A stretch of DNA of 17,749 bases from Syntrophaceae bacterium UBA2192. Its GTDB lineage: Bacteria > Desulfobacterota > Syntrophia > Syntrophales > UBA2192. A program made the translations under genes and the position numbers. Every line of letters begins with the position of its first letter. Position 1 is the first letter of the stretch. Below, piece by piece: positions 1-7,285 of this stretch. The DNA lies in assembly GCA_002327315.1 (NCBI GenBank), contig DCVI01000019.1, positions 1 to 17,749 of the forward strand. Reading direction: 5' to 3'. A model generated the notes under the pieces. The model worked only from the letters and a program-made list of their open reading frames with translations, had not been told where the DNA came from and searched no databases.

Positions 1-629
1 GCTTCACCCTGATCGAAATCCTGGTCGCCATCGCCATCCTGGCCGTCGTGCTCTCGACGATCTACGTCTCCTACATCTCCACGATGCGCATCGTGCGGAG
101 CCTCGAGTACGGCGACGAGATCTACTACATGGCCCGCATCACCCTGGAGAGGATGATCCTGGACCTGCAATCGACCTGCAAGGAAAAGGAGTCCTACGAA
201 TTCACGACCCTGAAGGATTCAACGGGCAAGCTCCCGCTCAAGGGCGTTTCCTTCCTGTCCCGGGCCCATCTCGATTTCAGCGGCCCGGGCGACTCGATGG
301 CCGTGGCCCAGATCAGCTACGAGCTCGAAGGCGACCCCGATTCGGGGGGGTTCTCCATCATCCGCCGCGACGTACTGAGGCAGGGCGAGGGCTCCTCGGG
401 CGGCGAAGGCTACACCCTGTGCCGGCGCCTGCAGTTCGTGAACCTGCGGTTCTATGACGCGAGCGGCCGGGAGTATACCCTGTGGGACAGTCGCGCGGGC
501 TCGGAGGCCCAGCGAAACAAGGTCCCGTCGTCGATCCTCATCGAGCTCAATTTCATCAACCCCGACGATGCGGCCAACCCGTACAAGTTTATGACCCGAT
601 TGCTCCTGACGGGCTCCACCAAAACGTGA
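1..629 (+). CDS. gspJ: Type II secretion minor pseudopilin GspJ, 5' partial
   Basis: GspJ is a minor pseudopilin that, with GspI and GspK, forms the tip of the T2SS pseudopilus in the periplasm. The reading frame is open from the first base. Bases 1-2 are the end of the leader's final Gly codon, and base 3 begins the mature protein, FTLIEILVAIAILAVV, the type IV prepilin cleavage signature with Phe1 and Glu5. The leader peptide and start codon are therefore just outside the window. The visible 208 residues have a hydrophobic N-terminal helix (about 1-22) and a mostly beta globular domain, close to the usual GspJ length. Assignment to J rather than H or I rests on size and on the position directly before gspK, with one base between the two genes. 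An ATG-like internal start (GTG at 48) would remove the pilin signature and is not the real start. Confidence 0.88.
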   Translation, partial: FTLIEILVAIAILAVVLSTIYVSYISTMRIVRSLEYGDEIYYMARITLERMILDLQSTCKEKESYEFTTLKDSTGKLPLKGVSFLSRAHLDFSGPGDSMAVAQISYELEGDPDSGGFSIIRRDVLRQGEGSSGGEGYTLCRRLQFVNLRFYDASGREYTLWDSRAGSEAQRNKVPSSILIELNFINPDDAANPYKFMTRLLLTGSTKT

Positions 630-630
630 T

Positions 631-1605
631 ATGATGAAAACTCCGATAACCAACGAAAAGGGGGTCGCCCTCATCCTGGTCCTGCTCATGGTGAGCGTTA
701 TGGTGGTGCTCACCCTGCAGCTCAACGTCTCCTCGAGGTCGCAGGTCCACGAGGCCGCCAACCTCGGCGACGGGATCCGGGTTCTCTACATCGCCAAGTC
801 GGGGCTTTTCGCCGGGATGGGGCTGCTCTCCGAGGACCGGGGCAATGCGGACACGCTCAACGAGGCCTGGGCCCGCACGGACGCGATCTCGGAGCAGTCG
901 AAGGACTATTTCGACGGAGGTCACCTGGAGCTCGTAATCGAAGACGAAACCGGGAAGGTCAACATCAACAAGCTCGTCGAGGGCAACGGCTTCAACAACG
1001 CGGTGAAGGGGGTCCTGTCCCGCCTGCTCACACAGCCGCAGTTCAAGCTAAAGGACCGGGAGGTGGAAGACCTCCTGAACGCCATCAAGGACTGGATCGA
1101 CGCGGACGCGGAAGTAACGGCAACTGGTGCAGAAAATGCATATTATCAGGGCCTTGGCAAATCCTACACCGTTCGCAACGGGCCCATGGAATCGATCGAC
1201 GAGCTGCTGCTCGTCCGGGGAATCTCGCGGGAGCTCTATTACGGTACTTCGGAGAGTCCGGGACTGGCCCGCTTTCTGACAGTTCACGGGGAAGGGAGCG
1301 TCAACATCAACACGGCTCCGAAGGAAGTGCTCCGGGCCCTGTCGCCGTCCATCACCGAGGATGCGGCCAACCGGATGGACGACTACCGGAGAAACGCGGC
1401 AAACAACCTCACCGAGCCCTCCTGGTACAGAAGGGTCTCGGGATTGCAAAACACGGCCATCGACTCGGTGACCGTTACGACGAAGAGCGAGTATTTCCAG
1501 ATCGCCGCAACGGGCCATCTGGGGACGATGAAACGCAGCATCCGTGGGTTCGTGAAGCGCGACAGCGAGAAAAAACTCTCCGTTGTCGCCTGGAGGCTCG
1601 GCTGA
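631..1605 (+). CDS. gspK: Type II secretion minor pseudopilin GspK
   Basis: GspK is the large minor pseudopilin that caps the pseudopilus tip. The protein has 324 residues, normal for GspK. It begins with a short leader (about residues 1-11, ending in Lys-Gly) followed by VALILVLLMVSVMVV, a class III pilin-type helix. The Glu5 found in other pseudopilins is replaced by Leu, which is characteristic of GspK. Later landmarks are DETGKVNINKL (105-115), IKDWIDADAEV (152-162) and GEGSVNINTAP (220-230), the typical positions of the GspK helical insert and its helix-hairpin-helix-like region. It starts one base after the gspJ stop, with ATGATG at 631 and no clear Shine-Dalgarno sequence, so it is probably translated by coupling. 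Its TGA overlaps the gspL ATG by one base. Confidence 0.95.
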   Translation: MMKTPITNEKGVALILVLLMVSVMVVLTLQLNVSSRSQVHEAANLGDGIRVLYIAKSGLFAGMGLLSEDRGNADTLNEAWARTDAISEQSKDYFDGGHLELVIEDETGKVNINKLVEGNGFNNAVKGVLSRLLTQPQFKLKDREVEDLLNAIKDWIDADAEVTATGAENAYYQGLGKSYTVRNGPMESIDELLLVRGISRELYYGTSESPGLARFLTVHGEGSVNINTAPKEVLRALSPSITEDAANRMDDYRRNAANNLTEPSWYRRVSGLQNTAIDSVTVTTKSEYFQIAATGHLGTMKRSIRGFVKRDSEKKLSVVAWRLG

Positions 1606-3149
1606 TGGCAAAACACATTCTCGGGCTCGATATCGGCAAAAGCGGCCTGAAGGCTGTCCTCATCGAGGCAGGCCTCCGGGGCGGCATGCGCATCGTTGCC
1701 TGGGAAAAGGTCGAGATCACCGGGACGGGCGGCGTCCGGGAAGCCCTGCGGCGGATCCAGGAAATCCCGGTCCTCACCGTGCCGGCATGCCAGATATCGC
1801 TTGCGGCCAAAGGTTTCTCCTTCCGCAACATCAAGCTCCCCTTCAAGGACCGAAAAAAAATCCTCCAGACCCTGCCCTTCGAACTGGAGTCCCAGATCCC
1901 CCACCCCGTGGAAAGCGTGATGATCGATTTCACCGTCCTCGGACAGGCGCAGGGCTCCGATCTCTTCACTGCCGTAATCCCCAAGGCGGAAGTGCAGGAG
2001 CGCATCGCGCTGCTGGCCGATTACGGCTTCGACGCCGAGACCATCGACGTCGACACGGTTCCCGTTGCGGCACGGCTGATGACGGCTGTACCGGGGGATT
2101 CCCTGAATCTTCTTCTGGACGTCGGTGCGGCGGAAACGACGGGCGTCTTTTTTAAGGAAGACAGGATCCTGCAGGTTCGTTCCTTCCCCTTCGGCGGAGA
2201 TCACGTCACGAACGCCCTTTCGGGGGCCCTGGGGATCTCTTTCGCCGAGGCGGAGGCGCGCAAGAAACGGGGCGACACGGAACAGGCCGTAGATCGGATC
2301 ACCGAGGCGTGCCGGAAGTTCTTTGCATCCCTGAAGAACACGGTAAGCTCGTTGCGCATGTCGGGGCTTGTCGATGAGGATCCGGCAACGGTCTGGCTGA
2401 CCGGGGGCGGCGGTCTCTACCGGAGGCTCGCCGAGGAACTTTCCCGGTTCCTGGCTGCACCGGTGGAGCGGGTCAACGTGACCCAGCTCGCCGGCATCAA
2501 GCCCGTGGGGGGAGATGACGCGGGATGGGATTCCATGATCATGAACGGCGCCCTTGCCCTGGCCCTGCGGCCCCTGGCGAAGGGACCGGGTTTCAACTTC
2601 CGGCAGGGCGATCTGCGCCGTAAGGGCGTGCCCCTCAAGTTCGACCTCGGTGTGAACCTCAAGTGGGCAGGGGCCGTGGCGGCCCTTGTCCTCCTGCTGG
2701 CGGGCGGAGATCTGGCACTGTCCTATTTTACCGACAAAGCCCGTCTCGATCGGCTCAGGACCGAGACGGCGGCCCTTCTGCATCAGAACTTTCCCGAGGT
2801 GACGCGCGTCGTCGACCCGGCACAGCAATTCCGGGCGAAGATCGCCGAGGCAAAGCGCTTCGCCACGGCGTCCCGGGGCGCAACCTCGGGCGGCTCCGTC
2901 CTCGACGTCATGAAGGACCTCTCCGAGCAGGCCCCCGAGGCTTCCGACTTCCTCATCACAGCCCTCGTTTTCGACGGCGACAGGGTCGATATCCGGGGCG
3001 AGGCGACGGGCTTCGACGCAGCCGAGAACATCAAGAAGGCACTGGAGAAAACGGGGCATTACGCGAGTATTGCCGTCAGCTCCTCCACCGTGAAGCAGGG
3101 GAGCCGCGTGGAGTTCGAGTTGAAAACAACCCTGGCGAAGAAACCATGA
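1605..3149 (+). CDS. gspL: Type II secretion inner-membrane platform protein GspL (PilM-like actin fold plus periplasmic domain)
   Basis: GspL recruits the ATPase GspE to the inner membrane and pairs with GspM. The N-terminal part (about 1-330) reads as an actin-like ATPase fold of the PilM/GspL type: HILGLDIGKSGLKAVLI at 4-20 is the first phosphate-loop strand pair, LLLDVGAAETTG at 169-180 the second, and WLTGGGGLYRRL at 264-275 follows. One transmembrane segment lies at about 354-376 (WAGAVAALVLLLAGGDLAL). The periplasmic C-terminus (about 430-510) looks like the ferredoxin-like GspL/PilN domain. At 514 residues it is longer than enterobacterial GspL (about 400). The resemblance to PilM joined to PilN is stronger than to classical GspL, but gene order and flanking genes fix the T2SS role. 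The start ATG overlaps the gspK stop, and its own stop overlaps the gspM start as ATGA. Confidence 0.9.
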   Translation: MAKHILGLDIGKSGLKAVLIEAGLRGGMRIVAWEKVEITGTGGVREALRRIQEIPVLTVPACQISLAAKGFSFRNIKLPFKDRKKILQTLPFELESQIPHPVESVMIDFTVLGQAQGSDLFTAVIPKAEVQERIALLADYGFDAETIDVDTVPVAARLMTAVPGDSLNLLLDVGAAETTGVFFKEDRILQVRSFPFGGDHVTNALSGALGISFAEAEARKKRGDTEQAVDRITEACRKFFASLKNTVSSLRMSGLVDEDPATVWLTGGGGLYRRLAEELSRFLAAPVERVNVTQLAGIKPVGGDDAGWDSMIMNGALALALRPLAKGPGFNFRQGDLRRKGVPLKFDLGVNLKWAGAVAALVLLLAGGDLALSYFTDKARLDRLRTETAALLHQNFPEVTRVVDPAQQFRAKIAEAKRFATASRGATSGGSVLDVMKDLSEQAPEASDFLITALVFDGDRVDIRGEATGFDAAENIKKALEKTGHYASIAVSSSTVKQGSRVEFELKTTLAKKP

Positions 3150-3724
3150 AGAAGTTCTGGGACAACCTGGGAGCACGGGAAAAGCTCTACATCCTGGCCG
3201 GAACGGGAATCGCGGCACTGATCCTTCTCGTCCAATTCGCGATCCTGCCCTTCTGGGAGGAACGAGAGCGCGTGGCAAAGGCCGTCGATGCCCAGGAAAA
3301 GATTCTCAAGGAGATGAACGCCCAGCTCGCCGAACACCGTGTGCTCAAGCGCGACATGGACACTATCCAGAGGGCCATGGCCGCAAGACCGGCCAATTTC
3401 ACGCTCTACTCCTTCGTGGAGCGAAAGGCCCGGGAGGCGGGCGTGCGCCCCAACGTAAAGGCCATCAACCCCTCCCGGGGAATGAGCGCCGGGAGCTACG
3501 AGGAAGCGATGGCCGATGTGATTCTCGAGAAGCTCACGCTGAGACAGCTGGTCCAGTTTCTCTACCTTGCCGATTCGCCGCGGGATGCCGTAAGGGTGCG
3601 CAAGCTCACCGTGCGCAAGAGCCCGGAGAGTCCCGAGTATCTCGCAGTCACGGTCCAGCTGGCCACCTATCAGGCGGCGGCAGGCGCCAGGCCGGTTGCG
3701 GGACCTGCCCGGCAGGGAGGATAG
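3146..3724 (+). CDS. gspM: Type II secretion inner-membrane protein GspM (PilO-like)
   Basis: GspM is a bitopic inner-membrane protein that partners GspL in the T2SS assembly platform. I place the start at the ATG that overlaps the gspL stop by four bases (ATGA). The same frame stays open far upstream inside gspL, but that extension is Arg/Gly-rich shadow sequence. The 192-residue protein has a short cytoplasmic N-terminus, one membrane span at about 14-36 (YILAGTGIAALILLVQFAIL), a charged coiled-coil stretch (38-78) and a periplasmic alpha/beta domain (about 84-175), matching GspM and PilO in length and layout. It ends in a short Gly/Pro/Ala tail. The next gene follows after 12 bases. The family is very divergent, so the call depends partly on its place between gspL and gspN. 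Confidence 0.85.
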   Translation: MKKFWDNLGAREKLYILAGTGIAALILLVQFAILPFWEERERVAKAVDAQEKILKEMNAQLAEHRVLKRDMDTIQRAMAARPANFTLYSFVERKAREAGVRPNVKAINPSRGMSAGSYEEAMADVILEKLTLRQLVQFLYLADSPRDAVRVRKLTVRKSPESPEYLAVTVQLATYQAAAGARPVAGPARQGG

Positions 3725-3736
3725 GCGGAGCGGCCG

Positions 3737-4567
3737 ATGAAGGAAGCCATCCGGAAATACGGCGCCTATGCTCTCTTTGGCCTGGCGGTGCTCGTTTTTT
3801 TCGCGTGGGTGCGGATGCCCTCGGAGGCTGTCCGCTCGCTCGTGCTTTCCGCCATTTCGAAAAACCAGGCGGGGGCCCTGGTGCGCTTTGACACAGCCGA
3901 ACTTGCGTTCCCCTTCGGCGTCACGCTGACGGGGCTCACCGTGCAGACGAAGCACGGCAGGGGATTGAGATTCGAGGCCGACACGGTCACGGCACACCCG
4001 GCGCTGCTTTCTCTGCTGGCGGGACGGCTGGCTCTTCGCATCCAGGCGGCGTCCATGGGCGGGAGGATCGACGGCAACATAGCCTTCAGGGATCGTTTTT
4101 CCGCCAGCGGCCCCGTGAGCGCCGATCTCACTTTCGGCAGCATTAATGCCGCCGTCTGCCCCTGGGTTGCCGAGCTGCTGGGACGCGCTGTCCGGGGTCG
4201 GGTGGACGGCCGGCTCCGCTTCGAAGGGCTTCCGGGGCAGTGGACTGCCGGGTCGGGGCACCTGGAGCTGGCGCTCGTCAACGGGCTGATCTCCATGCAG
4301 GCCCCCCTGTTCGGCCTGCAGGAAATGATCTTTACGAGAATGGAAAGTAATGTGGACCTTGGCAACGGGACCCTCCAGGTGAACCGGCTTCAGGTGGCAG
4401 GCGACCACCTTCAGGGGGAGTTCCGGGGCAGCATCCGCCTCGAAGGGGACTTTTCCCGCAGCCAGATCGCCCTGCGGGGTGACGTGAATGTCCCGGCCGC
4501 CGGCCAGGAGCGTTTTGCCGTCGATGTCGGCGGCACGATTGCCAGCCCGGTCGTAACGCCCATCTGA
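3737..4567 (+). CDS. gspN: Type II secretion protein GspN (Geobacter/Leptospira type)
   Basis: GspN is a variable accessory component of T2SS clusters; its exact role is unsettled and it is dispensable in some systems. The 276-residue protein has one N-terminal membrane segment (about 9-25, GAYALFGLAVLVFFAWV) followed by an all-beta, repeat-like periplasmic region. That region contains LTGLTVQTKHGRGLRFEADTV, then GRIDGNIAF, GRVDGRLRFEG and LQGEFRGSIRLEGD. This AsmA-like alternation of amphipathic strands is what GspN proteins of Geobacter and Leptospira show. GGAG at 3727-3730 lies about six bases before the ATG. It sits between gspM and gspC, with 16 bases separating it from gspC. Another AsmA/TamB-like lipid-transport domain protein would be the alternative reading; the context strongly favours GspN. 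Confidence 0.82.
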   Translation: MKEAIRKYGAYALFGLAVLVFFAWVRMPSEAVRSLVLSAISKNQAGALVRFDTAELAFPFGVTLTGLTVQTKHGRGLRFEADTVTAHPALLSLLAGRLALRIQAASMGGRIDGNIAFRDRFSASGPVSADLTFGSINAAVCPWVAELLGRAVRGRVDGRLRFEGLPGQWTAGSGHLELALVNGLISMQAPLFGLQEMIFTRMESNVDLGNGTLQVNRLQVAGDHLQGEFRGSIRLEGDFSRSQIALRGDVNVPAAGQERFAVDVGGTIASPVVTPI

Positions 4568-4583
4568 GGCGCCAGGAATCGGT

Positions 4584-5468
4584 ATGCGAAACTTCATGAA
4601 AAACAGGCAGCATGCGCTGATGGTCCTCCTCGTGATTGCCGTCGTCGTGTATTTTGTCGTCGATATCGCGTACCGGCTCATCGAACTGAACACGCCGCCT
4701 CCAGCGCCTGAGCCGCAGGCCGCGGCGGCCGCGGACATGAGGAAAGACCCCCTCGAAGCCTATGCCGTCATCGTCGAGCGAAACCTCTTCCGGACGACGG
4801 ATCGGCCCATCGTCGTAGACCAGACGGACCCCAACTCGCTCGAGGCTACAGCCCTCCAGCTCGATCTCTACGGCACCATCGCCGGGGAGGGCGGCAGGGG
4901 CTATGCCATCATCGAGGAGAGGGACAAGAAGAGGCAGCGCGTCTACAAGGTCGGAGACAGGGTCGCCGGGGCCACGATCGTCAAGATCATGCGAAACGCC
5001 GTCGTGTTGCGACTCGGGGAGAAGGACCAGGTCCTGAAGAAAAAAGAGATCGCATCGACAGGAAGCGAGCGTCGGGCGCTGCCGGGTATGGTCCCACAGC
5101 AGGCACAACCCGCCTCGCCGGGAGCCGCTCCCTCCCCCAGACCGTTGTCCCGTCCCCCTTCGGCAGGCCCTTCGGGCTCGGCCGCCGACCTGGCAGGCCT
5201 GCTGACCCAGGCCCGTGTGATACCCAACGTAAAGGCCGGATCCTCGGGCAAGCCCGATGGGGTCATCATCAATGAGATCCAGCCCGGGAGCCTCTTCGAG
5301 AACGTCGGGCTCGTCAACGGGGATGTCATCCAGGAGGTCAACGGCAGGACCGTGACCGGGGTGGCCGATCTGGTGTCCCTGTACCGGGACCTCAAGCCGG
5401 GGACGAACCTGTCCGTCAAGGTGACCCGTTCGGGCAGACAGGTGGTTCTGAATCATACGGTGGAGTAA
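4584..5468 (+). CDS. gspC: Type II secretion protein GspC with C-terminal PDZ domain
   Basis: GspC links the inner-membrane platform to the secretin GspD and helps select substrates. Domain order in the 294 residues is standard: cytoplasmic N-terminus, transmembrane helix (about 11-34, ALMVLLVIAVVVYFVVDIAY), a Pro/Ala linker, the homology region HR (about 56-150, containing VERNLFRTTDRP and LQLDLYGTIAG), a Pro/Ser/Ala-rich linker (161-200) and a PDZ domain (about 208-290, with IINEIQPGSLFENVGLVNGD and IQEVNGR). The HR domain binds the secretin N0 domain in characterised systems. AGGAA at 4574-4578 precedes the ATG; an in-frame ATG four codons on (4596) is possible. It ends the first compact block, and a 166-bp spacer with repeats follows. 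Confidence 0.95.
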   Translation: MRNFMKNRQHALMVLLVIAVVVYFVVDIAYRLIELNTPPPAPEPQAAAAADMRKDPLEAYAVIVERNLFRTTDRPIVVDQTDPNSLEATALQLDLYGTIAGEGGRGYAIIEERDKKRQRVYKVGDRVAGATIVKIMRNAVVLRLGEKDQVLKKKEIASTGSERRALPGMVPQQAQPASPGAAPSPRPLSRPPSAGPSGSAADLAGLLTQARVIPNVKAGSSGKPDGVIINEIQPGSLFENVGLVNGDVIQEVNGRTVTGVADLVSLYRDLKPGTNLSVKVTRSGRQVVLNHTVE

Positions 5469-5470
5469 AT

Positions 5471-5576
5471 GGGTCTAGGGTCTCGGGTATAGGGTATAGG
5501 GTCCGGATGTACTCAAAAGTTTGAGTAAAATCTGTTTCCTTCCCGATACCCGATTCCCGATTCCCGATACCCTAAT
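5471..5576. repeat. Paired inverted heptad arrays in the gspC-gspA spacer
   Basis: The left array at 5471-5505 is five consecutive 7-base units: GGGTCTA, GGGTCTC, GGGTATA, GGGTATA, GGGTCCG. The right array at 5542-5576 is again five units: CCCGATA, CCCGATT, CCCGATT, CCCGATA, CCCTAAT. The right unit is close to the reverse complement of the left one (TATCGGG against TATAGGG), so the two could pair across a 36-base centre. That centre holds a separate 18-base palindrome. The unit sequence is not shared with the arrays at other loci in this window, but the architecture is. I see no coding potential or convincing promoter in the rest of 5469-5634. Confidence 0.85.
5510..5527. promoter_or_regulatory. 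18-base palindrome, possible operator or hairpin
   Basis: TACTCAAAAGTTTGAGTA has two perfect 8-base arms around the two central bases AG. It lies in the centre of the heptad-array element, about 108 bases before the start of the gspA-like gene. It could be a binding site for a dimeric regulator, or simply the loop end of the larger inverted structure. No T-run follows, so it is not an intrinsic terminator. The function is unknown. Confidence 0.4.
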
Positions 5577-5634
5577 TTGAGGGTGGCAATTTGCTGTCCG
5601 ATGTACTAATGATAACCAAGGATGAACCCCGGGT

Positions 5635-6498
5635 ATGTACACCTCCCATTACAAACTGAGGGAGAATCCCTTCAGCCTCACACCCGACCCGAAGTATCTC
5701 TTCCTGAGCCGCCAGCATCGGGAGGCCCTCAACCACCTGATATACGGGATCAAGGAAAAAAAGGGGTTCATCGTTGTCACGGGAGGAATCGGTACGGGGA
5801 AGACGACCCTCTCCAGGGCGCTACTCTCCGGAATAGATCCCTCCGTGGAAACGGCGCTTATCTTCAACTCGTACCTCTCGGATATGGAACTTCTCGAGGT
5901 GATCAACCAGGATTTCCGGATTCCGCTGACAGGCGTCGAAAGGACAAAGAGGCGCTACATCGACGCACTCAATACTTTCCTGCTGGCCAATCACAGGACG
6001 GGAAAGAATGCCGTCGTTCTCATCGACGAGGCCCAGAACCTCTCCCGGAACGTCCTCGAGCAGATCCGGATGCTCTCCAACCTGGAAACGGAGACGGAAA
6101 AACTGCTCCAGATTGTCCTGGTGGGGCAACCCGAGTTGCGGGATCTCCTCGTGCAGCCCTCGCTGAGACAGCTCAATGAGAGGATCTCCGTGCGCTACCA
6201 CCTCGATGCCCTGTTGGAGGATGACGTGCCCGACTATATTCTGCACCGGCTCACCGTGGCGGGAAACACGGGAACCCTCTCGTTTGTCGACGACGCCTTC
6301 GGCAGGATATATGACTTCAGCCGGGGAAACCCGAGGCGCATCAACATCCTTTGCGACAGGGCGCTTCTGATCGCCTACACCGGGAACGAGTTGGAGATCG
6401 ACAGCAGGATTGTAAAGCTGGCCATCAAGGACCTGAAGTCGAGCGACGTGAAAAAAGGACCCTTTTTTGCAAGACGAAGGAAAGGGCTGTTTGCCTAG
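5635..6498 (+). CDS. gspA: GspA/ExeA-like AAA+ ATPase of the T2SS
   Basis: In Aeromonas, ExeA with ExeB forms an inner-membrane complex that uses ATP and contacts peptidoglycan to help the secretin assemble. This 287-residue protein has the ExeA opening YKLRENPFSLTPDPKYLFLS, Walker A GGIGTGKTT (50-58), Walker B VVLIDEAQNL (127-136), a sensor-1 strand VLVGQPEL (161-168) and a lid region with DFSRGNPRRINILCDRALL. Classical ExeA is roughly twice as long, with a membrane span and a C-terminal peptidoglycan-binding domain. Here the protein stops after the ATPase module in a basic tail (FFARRRKGLFA), so it is probably cytoplasmic. AAGGA at 5618-5622 is 12 bases from the ATG. The following gene encodes a GspB-like partner. 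Related ATPases occur in Tn7-type transposition (TnsC), but the secretion context decides the call. Confidence 0.88.
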   Translation: MYTSHYKLRENPFSLTPDPKYLFLSRQHREALNHLIYGIKEKKGFIVVTGGIGTGKTTLSRALLSGIDPSVETALIFNSYLSDMELLEVINQDFRIPLTGVERTKRRYIDALNTFLLANHRTGKNAVVLIDEAQNLSRNVLEQIRMLSNLETETEKLLQIVLVGQPELRDLLVQPSLRQLNERISVRYHLDALLEDDVPDYILHRLTVAGNTGTLSFVDDAFGRIYDFSRGNPRRINILCDRALLIAYTGNELEIDSRIVKLAIKDLKSSDVKKGPFFARRRKGLFA

Positions 6499-6518
6499 CA
6501 AGAACCCTGCCTCAGTCT

Positions 6519-6556
6519 CCCTCTCCCTTGAGGGGAGAGGGTCGGGGTGAGGGTGA
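6519..6556. repeat. G/C-strand-biased palindromic intergenic element
   Basis: Arms CCCTCTCCC (6519-6527) and GGGAGAGGG (6533-6541) are perfectly complementary around a five-base loop. They are followed by a G-rich tail, TCGGGGTGAGGGTG (6542-6555), that continues a rough 7-base rhythm. This general form (C/T-rich arm, G/A-rich arm, GGGGTGAGGG tail) resembles a dispersed intergenic repeat I recognise from many GC-rich proteobacterial genomes. It fills most of the gap between the gspA-like and gspB-like genes. No T-run follows, so it is unlikely to be a terminator; it could moderate mRNA stability between the two genes. Confidence 0.6.
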
Positions 6557-6585
6557 ACATTCTTTGGTACAACAAGAGAGTCGCC

Positions 6586-7278
6586 ATGAGCTACATCACC
6601 ACCGCACTGAAAAGAGCCCATAAAGCCAACGATGAGCGGTATCTGCCCTACCGGGATATCATATCGGCCCGGCCGCGGCGCAGGGTCCAGGGCAGGAAGC
6701 GCCTGATCCTCGGCGTCTGCCTGGCCTCGCTTGTACTCCTGGCCTCGACGGCCTTCTCCCTCATCACGTATATCGGCCAGGAAGGGACCGGGAACGAGGA
6801 GGGCGCTATCAGCGTCACCGCCGCCTCCCACCGGGCCCGGATCGAACCTGCCGCGCGACACCTGGCGGTCCCCGCCACGGCGGACCCGGCCCGGGACGCC
6901 GATATCCTCTTCCAGGCCGGGCTCCGGCGACAGCAGGCAGGCAGCCTGGATGATGCAGAGGCCCTATACCGCAGGGCCATCGATACGAATCCGAAGAGCC
7001 TCAACGCCCTGAACAACCTCGGCGTGCTCTTCCTGTCCCAGCGGCGCGACAGGGAGGCCATCGACATCTTCACCCGGCTCATCGACGTGAAAGGCGACTG
7101 GGCCGACCCTTACTACAACCTGGCCTGCCTTTACAGCCGCCAGGGGGACAGCCCCAAGAGCCTGTGGTACCTCAAGGTCGCCCTGTGGATGAACAAGGAG
7201 CTCCGGGAGTGGGCCCGGAACGACTCGGACCTGGAGCCTTTGCGCTCAAACCCTGAATATCGGAAAATCATAAACTAG
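6586..7278 (+). CDS. GspB-like membrane protein with TPR repeats
   Basis: The N-terminus MSYITTALKRAHKANDE matches the opening seen in GspB/ExeB-type proteins (MSYIL-ALKKA-). A basic stretch (KRL at about 38-40) and a single membrane span (about 40-62, LILGVCLASLVLLASTAFSLI) follow. After that come a linker and three tetratricopeptide repeats (about 103-136, 137-170, 171-204, for example AEALYRRAIDTNPKS and ALNNLGVLFLSQRRDREAI). Length is 230 residues. I chose the ATG at 6586 because an in-frame GTG at 6547 lies inside the palindromic repeat and would displace the typical N-terminus. With the ATPase upstream and the secretin gene seven bases downstream, it probably acts as the ExeB-like partner in secretin assembly, with TPRs replacing the usual GspB periplasmic domain. 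That role is inferred. Confidence 0.78.
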   Translation: MSYITTALKRAHKANDERYLPYRDIISARPRRRVQGRKRLILGVCLASLVLLASTAFSLITYIGQEGTGNEEGAISVTAASHRARIEPAARHLAVPATADPARDADILFQAGLRRQQAGSLDDAEALYRRAIDTNPKSLNALNNLGVLFLSQRRDREAIDIFTRLIDVKGDWADPYYNLACLYSRQGDSPKSLWYLKVALWMNKELREWARNDSDLEPLRSNPEYRKIIN

Positions 7279-7285
7279 AGTGTGA

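Noticed and set aside
2663..3145. In-frame upstream extension of gspM
   Set aside because: It overlaps gspL in another frame and translates to Arg/Gly-rich nonsense; the ATG in the ATGA overlap gives a normal GspM.
1383..3278. Minus-strand open frame of 631 codons opposite gspK and gspL
   Set aside because: High GC makes long antisense frames common. The translation is Arg/Gly/Pro/His-rich with no family features and lies fully opposite well supported genes.
3059..4738. Minus-strand open frame of 559 codons opposite gspM and gspN
   Set aside because: Shadow of the plus-strand genes; no recognisable domains and biased composition.
6547..6585. GTG start 13 codons upstream for the GspB-like gene
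   Set aside because: It lies inside the palindromic repeat and would hide the typical MSYI..ALKRA N-terminus.
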